This document shows positions 11,254-22,500 of a stretch of 28,539 nucleotides of DNA, in pieces (position 1 is the stretch's first letter; every line of letters starts with the position of its first letter). The notes below the pieces were generated by a model that saw only the letters and a program-made list of their open reading frames with translations, did not search any database and had not been told where the DNA came from. Origin of the DNA: Cruorifilaria tuberocauda (lineage: Eukaryota; Nematoda; Chromadorea; Rhabditida; Onchocercidae); assembly GCA_013365365.1 (NCBI GenBank), contig JABVXU010000649.1:1-28539 (forward strand), written 5' to 3'. Made by a program: the position numbers and the translations under genes.

Positions 11254-12610
11254 TCAAAATGCGATTAATTTGAGGTTCCTATGCTAATTGCAAGAAGAAA
11301 TCAACAAAGAAAACTTAAATGAATGTTCATTTCATCGAGAAATCCCTTCCTCATTTAATTTAAAATTATAATTTGTCTTCACTTACGAACTTGAATTAGA
11401 TGAATTTTTCCTTCTAAATCCATTTCTTACAGCTTTACTTTAAATTAATGATAGAAATTTTCTTGAACTTTTTAAAAGTAAAATTTTGAAAGGTATAAGC
11501 GTTATTTTACCGTTTGATGAATTCCATAAAATTTTCCATGGACAAACAATTTATGATGTGTAATATTATTTTCATAGTTTAATTACAACATTTTCTTCTT
11601 TAATTTTAATGCAAATTCAAATTCAAACAACTTGTTTTTCATATGAATTTAAATCGTTTGATTTAAATGAAAAATGTCTAAAGAAAAGGATAAAATTTTC
11701 TATAGAAAAAAAGAATTTAATGAATAAAGCTTAAAATTACTATTTAAAAAAGTCTTAGAAATTAGAAAAGAAATGAGAAAGAATTGGAAAAGAAGCATTT
11801 TAAAAAATAAGTGAAAATACGTTTTACATTTATAAATGTATTTTTTTTTCTTTTCAATAATAAAACTTCTGAAAAAATGTTGCTTAAGTAAAAAGAGAAT
11901 AAATAAAAGAAGTAAAATCGATCTGCTCGTTAAATTCGTTACTAAATCATTTTCAACTTTTTTCCTTTATTTTACGTATCGTTTTTATTTCTTCATGAAG
12001 TAATAATAATAGTGTAAAACTGAAATGAAATGAACATTAGCTCACTTCATTTCTTTTTTAAATCAATCCTATCACTCATTTCATCAAATTCATTTTTTGC
12101 TTTCAATTCAATTTTCCTCAAAAAATAATCCCTGAAAAAGTTGAGTAACATTCTGAAAAGTTCAAGAAAGAAAAATTTTTTGATCATTTTTTTTTTGAAT
12201 ATTGAAATTTAGTAAAGATGATGAAAATTTGATAATGTTGATTTTTTTTTTTGTATTAAATTTTTATTTGATTTTTATTTTGATGAATATAACTTCTATC
12301 GATTTCATAATATTCATTTTATCACATGAAAAAATTTATTGGCAAAAGTTGATAAATTTTGAAAGCTGTAAAATATCATCAAATTAACATTTTATTTTAT
12401 TACTGATATTGTGAAAATATTAAGAAACGGTTTTCAAATAAGGATAAGATGAAATAAATTTCGAAAACTACCGATACATATATATGCAGGGATAAAATAG
12501 CTTCTTGATAACATTTTTTTTTTTGCTTAATACATCATCGACGATATTTCCTGATAATTCTAATCGATAAAGGTGGAAATTTCGATATTTTAAGACTAAA
12601 GATACTGTAG

Positions 12611-12786
12611 GGTGAATGATACGGTAAGTGGAAAAGACATGACGAATATGTTGAATGGCTATATACTGTATCGGCTGATGGTCGATAGAGACAACAAAAC
12701 CTCAAATTCACGACGGCATAGTTTAATGCCTATTTCAGAGAATCAAAAAACTTGTGTTTCTCAATCACCACGCAAATCACTCTTTG
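12611..12786 (+). CDS. Exon with RRHS motif; left boundary uncertain, right boundary firm
   Basis: The frame is open from about 12603 to the donor G|GTAAGA after 12786, and one base is left over, which the next exon completes. The text includes SNSRRHSLMPIS and NQKTCVSQSPRKSLF. Three left ends are possible: a weak TACTGTAG acceptor ending at 12610, a weak one ending at 12690, or a much stronger TATTTCAG ending at 12738. The last would give a 48-nt exon starting at 12739, in the right phase to follow 3634-3867. I prefer the long form because the stretch before 12738 is G+C-richer than intron, and its R-R-H-S site resembles sites in the neighbouring exons. The strong internal TATTTCAG could be a real alternative 3' site. 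A GTAAGT inside the exon (from 12624) does not fit the frame as a donor. Confidence 0.55.
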
Positions 12787-15700
12787 GTAAGACTAAATTT
12801 AGGTCAGCTAATTGCTTGCGACTAATTGAGGTCAATTTAGGTCAGCTAATTGCTTACAACTAATTGAGGTCAATTTAGGTCAGCTAATTGCTTGCGTGGT
12901 ACTTGCAAATCCATCTGTTTTTCAAATGATTTTTTCATGAGAAAAACAAACCTGGTACTTCAATTATTGTGAAAGTTCTTCAATTCAATACTTTTCGTTT
13001 CATTCTTATTCTCCAAAATTATTTAATTACCAATCAAATGTAGTAGCTATAGAGAAACTAAAAAGTCAGAATTAAAAATTTTTTTTTCAAAATATTCGCT
13101 TAAAATTTCATATACTTAACTTTCAGAACCATTCTGTTTGCCAGTAATTCAACATGTACCAATCAGACAAAGGTTAAGTTCGTTTGGATATGATGGCTCA
13201 AGTGGTAACTTTTTGTGATCATTTCATTTACATGAATTTTCATCATAATCACAATTGGTTTTGATGAACCTAGTAAAGTTGTGCGTGAAAGTTGATGATT
13301 GGATTAAGAAGTAAATAGTTTACCTTGAAATGTTTGATCAAGTAGAGAGAGATTTAAAGAATTTAATAAATTAAAAATTTGATTTTGCATGAAATAAGTG
13401 ACCATTTTATAGGGGATAGTGATTTGGATCCAACACTGATTTCTTCTTCTAATCCATATTTGTATCGTCGACGTCGTATGTCACTGTTGCAAACGTTAAG
13501 ATATCAAAATAGATTACTAGCAGATAGTGGAGTGGAATGTCGTAGTCAGCATTCCGATCGAGGTTTATTGATTTCATTTATCTCTCTGATAACTTGATAA
13601 TATCATCAGTATCAGTTAAAATCAGTTAACAAAGTTATAATATTAATGATAAGTAGAGATAAGTAAGTAAATGTTTCTCATAAACTGCATGAAATTTTAA
13701 ATCGTAAAATAATTTATAACTGGGAAATACATTAGTAATATAGGAGTAAGATAATTTTCAGGTTTGTATAAAAAGATTTCAGGTAGTGAAATAACAGCAA
13801 GAGGTCATCGGTCAAGCCATTCATCACCATTTTCATCTTCAGAACAAAAAGATTCAAGAAGAAACTCTTCTATCACTAAATTGAAAAATAAGTATGAATT
13901 TGATAGTAAATATTATTCAAAGTTTGATTGCATAAATCTTTTCTCTGTAAAATCTTTGAAATACTTTAATCGATATGATCAAAAATTTATGCTTTTTTAG
14001 GACATTTGCATTTCTTGTGAAACGTTTATCAAAACGAATTCAAATTTGCGATGATCAAATTTCCAGTAATGATTGCACAAAGTATTGTCGGCATAATGGA
14101 AATAATCAACCTATTTATTCGTTCATCGATTTGAATGCAAAAGGTTTATTTCAGAAAGTAATTGAGAAGATGCTTGATAAGATATCAATATCACTTATTA
14201 AGTTTCAATATTTTACTTAAAATTAATAAGTTGAAATTCTCCAATTGAAATAAATTCAATCGTAGTATTCGTAAATTTAACAAAATTTTTGAATCTCAAG
14301 TATTTGAAACTGTTTGTTAGTTCTATTTAGTACAGTTTTGTTGAAATCATGAAATTATCATGTATATAGAAGCTCGACGTGGTAAATCACCATCAACGAA
14401 TGATAGTGGTCATGAAAGCCAAGGACGAATTATCACCGATGAGGAATATCAGGATGCTAAAAGCGGTTCGTTTTGAAACCTGATACATGAAACTATCTAT
14501 CACTATCAGTTTAAGTGTTTTTTTGAGATTGAAAAATTTTCCAACTAATTAGTAATAGAAGTCTGATATAATAATAGTATATCAATGCACTGATCGATTT
14601 TCTTGCATACTTTACTTTACTTTACTCTTATCAATAATTGATAAAAATTTTCAACAATAGAAATGGTAACTTGAGAAATATTTTCGGTGTCTTATTGAAA
14701 ATATCAGAAAACATACGATGTTGTTAGTAATTTATTAATTATATTCTCTTAAGTTATTAAGTCTATTAAGATTATTATTATAAGTTGTTGAGTCTATGAT
14801 AAGGCTATCATAGAATCATTATGATAAGGCTATTATTAAGCCTAATATTCTATTAAGTCAATTAAGTAATATGAAATATGAATACGTTTTCAAGGTAAAA
14901 CAAGAATTTTAGGCGATCATTGTATTAAACCACAGGAAACTGTAGCTATAATTGAACAAACATCGGAAATTCCTTCCGGAACACAAATAAAGATAGTTGA
15001 TCAACAAAAATATCCAGGTTTAATAAGAAGCTGTAAGTTCTTACTTTTAAAAGAAATATACGAAAATATTTTTCCGTCGTCGAAAATTGTTGAAGTTTGA
15101 GGAAAATTTTTTGAAACTTCAAAAAAGTAAAGGTATCTGAAAATTATAAAAATAATTTTCTAAATTATTTTTAAATCAATGTTTTTCATAGTGCCAAATA
15201 TTTTTCTTTTTTTTTTGAATTTAGTGATCTCTCAAAATTTTATACTATCTTCGCTCTTGCATCTGAAAGTTCAAATGTTAAGACCTATTTTAGACTTCAT
15301 TATATGAGGTATTAGTAACAAATAGTAATAGATAAAAGATTAGAGTAAAGTAGTTGTTAGAAAGGAAGATATTCAATTACTTTAACCTAAATATACCAAT
15401 TAATCAACGAAGTCAAATTAACTAATTTACTTTTTTAAAAACTGAATTTATCTGTTCAAAATATTAATATATTTAAGCCTTCAAATTAAAAGTGTTAATT
15501 TAAATTTGAGCAACTAATAATGAAAGTATCTGCAAATTATTCGTTTAAATTTTCATCTACTCTCTTTCGAAGTTTGTTTACATAAAATTTCATACTATTA
15601 CAGTATCATGTCCTGAACTTGGATTGAACCTGTTGATTTGTCATGAAATTTGTCGTCGAGCGATATCAAATCGCCAGGAATTCATGTTGATAGATGATAC

Positions 15701-16532
15701 GGATAGTGATGAATATATTGAAGATAGTGAATCCTTCATACCTGTCATTGATGAGTCACTCGTTACTGATAAGGTTTATAATATTAATTATTCTTTACTT
15801 GATACCTGTTAGCAGCTTTGTTTTTAGCGTACTATAGGCTATCGTTTAATTTTTTTTTAATCTAAAACTGAAATAAAATTTTTACAGGATAATTCTATAT
15901 TTACTTACTTTACTTATTCTTACTTATTTACTTACTTAGTCCCATATTTCCATTTAAACTCATGTCTCGATATTTACCATTTAAACTCATGTTTCTTACT
16001 TTTTACTTTAAAAGAATTCTTTCGTCACTTCACGTAAATTTTTATTCGAGATTCGAGAATGTAAAAATAGTTTTTTGTTTACGCATATTCATTTGTACAG
16101 TAATTATACAATTGCAAATATTACAGTAATTATACAGTAATTATATAGTTCTTTATACTTCTTTCATAAAAATATAGAAAGATATTCATGAAATTTGATT
16201 CATTTTTCAATCTTACAGAATTTATCATATGAAATTAAATTTCAGAATCAATCGACGAAGAGTGGAAAAGATGTTACATCGATAAAATCATTGCTAACTA
16301 ATAGCTATGAGGGAACAGAATTTATTATTGAAAAGGAAGAATTCAAATATGCGGCAAAATTACATCGAGATTGTGGTTTACTCGAAAATAGTAATATATT
16401 CCACAAGTTCTTATCAAATACTAAAGTAAATACTCTTATTGAAATATAATGATAAGTTTAAGGTCAAGCAAATAGTATGAGAGAAGAATTATCTTTATCA
16501 CAACAACAACAACAACGACAACAACAACAACG

Positions 16533-16581
<49 letters not shown>

Positions 16582-19500
16582 CTGGGAATCATGAAAAAAT
16601 TGCAAAATTCGAGATTATGTAATGGATACGTGGTTGGTGGACAATTTGCAGATGCTTCATCGAAATCTGAAAGAAATTCACCAATTTCACTTATTTCATC
16701 AGAAACGTGAGTACTTTCATTTTAATATTAGAGAACCGAGAACTACCGGGAAAATATATTTTGCTAATTATCTTCATTAAAACATGTATTATCCAAAATA
16801 TAATTTATAATAATAAAGCATAATAAATGATGCGTATATTCCAACTTATAGTTAATATAATTTATGATATTTATACATCTGATAATCAGTTTATAAATAT
16901 AAATAATTGTTTTTATTGGATAGTTTGTTGTTTTACAAGAAACAATTATTAATAGGATTTATTTTAGTGATAAAATTACACAGCATTTATTAATCCATGA
17001 AATTGAAAAAAAAAACTATCAGTGCATGAAAATTTCTTTTTCATTAATTCTAACTGTTTCAAAATTTGGATGGGAATTGATAAGGAATTGATTAAACACA
17101 GATTAATGATAATGTAATTGATAAAACCGTTTTATTTTGGTTGATAGAGAGGGAGAGAGAGACTTTTTTCGACGATTGATTTTTAATGGATATTCAGGTT
17201 GTTACCTACTTTTTAACTAATACTATACCTTTGTTGGTTGCTACCCTTTTAACTGATACTGTATATACTATTTCAGGTTGCTATATTTTCAATTAATACT
17301 ATATCTTCGATATATGAATAATGTTCTAGACGTATAAGAGATAATTAGTTACGATCACGTAGACATACAGTAGATGATCACGCAGAAGTACAACAGATGA
17401 AATCAGTAGTAATCATGTCAGTAGTGATTGAGGTACCATAAGAGATAAGCAATGATTAAGCTACAATCATGGAAAATGCTAATCATTTATAGCAAAAATG
17501 ATATAACCTATCATTTGGATATTTAATATGATACAAAAGATTTTTTTAACGTAAATTTTACATTTTGGACTAAATCGATACTTTATTTGTATAAGTATCT
17601 TAGAAGTTATTTGAAATTTTTTATACAAATAACTGTTTTGTTGGAATTTATTTCTAAAGTTATCATAATTATAGACTTTTAATCGTAATTTTTAAAAACA
17701 TCTGAAAAATCATAATAGTTATTACTAATGATAGTTATTACTAATGTCATTCTTAAGATAATTTTTCATAATTAGCATAATTAATAATTAACATGTCTAT
17801 ATTCCTCCGTCAACTTTTACGTATATTCATTTTCACTCTATCTATTTCAGTAAGAAACATGATAATGAAGAAGCGGACGTGAGAAGCCTATCAATGGAAG
17901 TTCTTTTGCAACGTGAAATGGGAAAAGAAATACTTGGTTGTTATCCAGAATTAGATTCACTTCCTTCCTTTTATTCAGATAATGAAGATGATGATGATTA
18001 TAATCTATCATCGCTAATGCTTGATCATTATCTTCCACCGAAATATAGTAAGTGATTAATTAAATTAATTAAATAGAAAACTATTTGTCTTCAAAACTAG
18101 AAGAATGAAGAATGATATAAAACTCAATGTAATCCATCAGGATTGTAATATCTCGAAATTGCAATATTCTTGACCTTAGTAATTTTCCAATTAATTAATT
18201 ACATTTATTCCTTGATATTCATTTTGGCTTATTTTAGGAACATTTCATTTTACACTTGTCATTTCAAAATCATATCTTTTAATCTTTGGAAAATTTCATT
18301 TCCTCTATCAAATCGCTCCGTAAAATGCATTTCGAGAAAAATTATGAGTTATTTTTTAGCACGCAATCGAAAATTCATTTCAAGCTTTTGACTACAAAAT
18401 ATTTTAAAGCAAGCAAAGCATAGCTATAATTAGCATAAATTTTCCAAAACGGTAAATAATGCATAAATATTGGCTTTCGGGTATGTATATATTCCCATGA
18501 ACTAAATAATTTAAAGTATCAGGCGTGGAAATTTTTCCAAATGATATTTGATAGTTGATAGAATCAATGAACGAATTTCGATTATTGATTGATTGATTGA
18601 TTGGAAGTTGTAAAATAATTTCTTCCGGGGAATGAGAGTGCTTCTTTCCCGGTTGAATGAGATTTCCTCCTTGATTTATTTGATAGACTAACTATACACG
18701 TAACTGATCGTCTACAAATATTTCCTATATTGGACGACATAAAAGATATAAGTCAGTGATAATAATCATACGGTAAGTTAATAAACGGAATATCACGCAA
18801 GCATAAAGTCAATGAACGGATTATCACGTAGACATACAGCAAGTCAATAATGGAATGTCACTTAAACATACAGTGACTCACTGATGAAATGTCACTTGGG
18901 CATACAGTAAGTCAATAGTGGAATGTCACTTGGGCATACAGTAAGTCAATAGTGGAATGTTACTTGGGTATACAGTAAGTCAATAAACGGATTTAAACAT
19001 ACAATAAAAAAAACCGATAGAAATGAGAGGATTTTACTGGAATCACATATAAAATCAATAAAATATAAAAAATCATATACTTTGAATTTTCTATAAAACA
19101 TCTATACTTCACAGTTTTATCTATTTATCAATCCTTATCGTTAATTTTATTTTGAATTTTAATTCTATTTAGTCTAGACATTATTAGTGACATATCTTGA
19201 ACAACTATAGCCGATTCAGACATAAACATGAACAATCAATGCTTAAAATGGAAAATGTAAGATAAAGTATTTTTATTATTAGCTCTATTTATTTACTTGC
19301 TTGTTTATCATTTATTATCTATAGCTTCTTATTTGTTATTCAATTTCACTTATGCTTTTCAATGCTAAATGATAAAATCAATTCAGTAGTAGTTAAGCTT
19401 TATATTACAAAAGAAAATTACATAAAAAGTTTTCGGATTGACCATTGATTAAGATAAACAAGAAGTAAGCATGTAAACATCATGTAAGCATAAAATATTT

Positions 19501-22500
19501 TATATAGGTAAATTAAATAAGTATGAGTATAAATTAAATAAAATGAAAATCTAAAAAATATTATCTACATATTTCTGTACAATACCGTAACCTTATTTTA
19601 AATTTGAATTAATTTTAATATATTTTATAACTGATATTGACATATCACAGATGAATACTGGTAAAATACAAGGATACTGTATTTAACTTATCGTATCTAA
19701 CGTTGGATTATGATACATATATTTAATATAAAAGGTAATCTATGCACCTATGAATTAATTAATTAGAATTGTTACTTTAGATCGTTCCTATAATTATTTT
19801 TTAGGTCTTTCGAGCAATGGTAAAAACGATAGCCATCGATCATCCTCGTTATCATCGCTTATCACTCATTCAGATACCGAACAGTACGATTTTATTTCTC
19901 GATTATCTTTTTTTTCTTTCATTCATTTATACCATAGCAAAATTAAAAAGCTTAAAAAGTTAGTTTGGAACAAAAAAGATTATTTGTAATGCTTGTCTAA
20001 ATTACATTATTTCTTGTTTCATGATCTCATCAAAAGAAATCTTATTAAATTTATTTTAAAAGATATTTTCTTGGGAAGATAAACAAATTCCCATGAGATA
20101 TGCTTGTTTACATGCTCAATCATTTCTAAAAGCAAGCAGCAATAAAAGCATTGTTATTTCTAATGAATATTTCGAATTTTCCGTTTTTTTTGCTTCATTC
20201 TTCTATTCGATAAGGAAAAGGCAAAAAACAAAATTTTTGAGATAAATATGAAAAGAATTATCACTATCAATTATCATTTATGCTTAATTAAAATATGAAA
20301 ATTTGAATAGAGAATTGTTTACGTAGTGAGGAAATGATGATTACCTTTTAACGTAATTATATTTAAAATATGAGCATTTCATGGCGTAAAGTATTTTCTA
20401 ATATTTAATTAATAAAACCGATAAATAAGTTTATATCAATTTGTTTACTTTAATCATTCTGTTCAATTTCTCTCAATAGACTGAGAAATGAAAATAAGAA
20501 AAATGCCATTTTTAAACTAAGTATAGAAATGTGAAAGTAAGTAAATATATAATGACGGAAATTCGCTTCATCGCATATTATCTTAAATATAAGTAATAGT
20601 AAGTAAGTAGTATTTCAAATTCAATAATCTATTCAATAAGGTTTTACGGAGAAGGTTTTTTTTTTTACTTTCCTTATTAAAAACTAATTTTAGTTAAATT
20701 TATTGCAAACATCACTATTACTAACTACCTATTCTAATAACATAAGTATATGTTCATTTTCTTAAGATATCTTGAGAATTATTAATTTTTTTTCTTATCA
20801 AAAACTTTTATGAAATATCAAAAGAAGATATCGATCGATTGTTTCATTTTAAACAACAAAAATTTTATATTAATTTTTGCTTGGTGGTTGATTTGTTATC
20901 ATGATAAATTTTTTCTTTGAATAACAATCAGCCATGATCTCGAATGAAATAATCATGCAAACTCAATTTTAGCAATGCTAATTCCATGGATTTTAAATAT
21001 TTTTAATAACTGAACTCCTCTTTTTTTCGAAATTATCTTATTTGAATAGAAACAAAAAAGTAATTTGTAATAAATTCAATTGGAATGATAATCATAAAAA
21101 TTATAAAGATAAATTAATGGAAAATTCTCTAAATTAGATTGGTATATAATTTCCAATGCATTATGAAAATTGATTTTACTGACAAATTCCTTGAAAAGAA
21201 TAAAAAAAAAAACTTGATCATGAAAAAAACTTGACCATTTTTTATGAAATTTAAGTTAATAAAAATAATGAAATTGATAAATTAATAAAAATATGAATTA
21301 ATAAGAAATCAATAAATCGATAAAAAGTAAAACAAACAAAGAATTGAAAAAATTGCTACTTCATTTGACTAATTTTCAGTGAATGATTATACGATTGACA
21401 TATAACTATTACAATCATATCAATTATCATATCACTATATTTATCATATCTTTCTATTATTCTTCTTTAATTTCAATTTTTTTATTATAAAAAATTTTAA
21501 TCTTTTGAGGAAAAAAAAGTCACGCTTTGTGAATGGCAGTTCGATGGCACATTTCAGAAATTTTCATCAAGTAATAATAAAACAATCTAAAAGAATTTAG
21601 CCGTATCAGGAAGAAAAAAAAATTGAATTTATTTTAGAAAATTTTAAAAATTTTTAGATAAAAAACAAAAACAAAAAAAAAAGAAACTTTAAATTTTATC
21701 ATAATTTTTCCTTAAAAGATTATAATTATAATATGATATAAAAAGATTATATAATATAATCGATATTTTCTTTTTTTTTTAAAATTACAAGATATTCCTA
21801 AATTTCTAACAATTACTTATGTTTCGCTTTTTTTCTAATTTTTTAATTTTTAAGTTTTTTCAAACAAAAGTTTAATTTAATGAAAAATCGTGAATGTTCT
21901 TTTCTAAAGTGAAAAGTAAAGTGCATTTAAATATTCAAATTTAATTTTTTCCTATTATTTATTTCGTTTTTTGAAACAATTTGTTTGATAATTGATGATA
22001 ATTGATAAACCAAAAAAAAAATTGAAAAAAACACAGCTAAAGATTAACTTATTCCCAAAGGTGTATTCTTCGTTTATTCATGTAAGCTAAGCTAATATAG
22101 CTAATGTTAGGAAGCTAGTGAGAAAATTTTTAGCAATGCTTTGCTTTATCATTTTCTTCAACAAAAGTTTTTGTGATTTAAGTTTTTAAGTTTTACTTTT
22201 TATTTACTTAAAAAAAAGAAGCAAAGATATGATGATTTTAGCATTTTAATATGAATATTCTTTAAAAGGCATTGTTGCTGTTTTTTTATTAAATTAAATT
22301 AGAGAAATTAATTAAATTAATAGAAAATAAAGAAGAAGGATATTTATCGATTAAAAATTATCAATTCATTATCAGTCATCTTTAATCTTCAATTTTCCAT
22401 CATTTCACTTTCTTTTCCTCATTCCTTCAATTTTGTGGAAGGCATTAGTTTGCAGTTAGATCATGTGCTTGTCAAATTCAATTTGCCTTATTTGAAATTT

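Larger units (their letters stand above)
3868..12600. other. 8.7 kb A+T-rich interval, presumed intron or intergenic
   Basis: No convincing exon was found in this interval except a GC-rich patch at 11001-11085. It holds several duplicated blocks (3998-4194, 6440-6577), two copies of a dispersed repeat (4961 and 11150), a minisatellite (8560-8965), GA and CT microsatellites and a CTGTA palindrome. Short open frames here are low-complexity and lack splice support. Confidence 0.6.

Noticed and set aside
12202..12387. Plus-strand open frame of 61 codons
   Set aside because: Phe/Ile-rich translation of A+T-rich intron sequence.
12624..12738. Short intron GTAAGT to TATTTCAG inside the exon at 12611
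   Set aside because: Both sites are strong, but the donor leaves no base over while the acceptor needs one; joining them breaks the frame.
17847..18038. Minus-strand open frame opposite an exon
   Set aside because: It is the shadow of the well-supported + exon 17851-18047.
18170..18391. Plus-strand open frame after the exon at 17851
   Set aside because: Phe/Ile/Ser-rich text, non-ATG start, starts inside an intron without an in-phase acceptor.
18769..19006. CRISPR-like array
   Set aside because: Units are contiguous 34-bp repeats with no unique spacers; the setting is a eukaryotic intron.
19884..19990. Terminal exon by reading past 19883 to the stop
   Set aside because: The added text is Phe/Lys-rich intron-like sequence, and the donor there joins perfectly to 25190.
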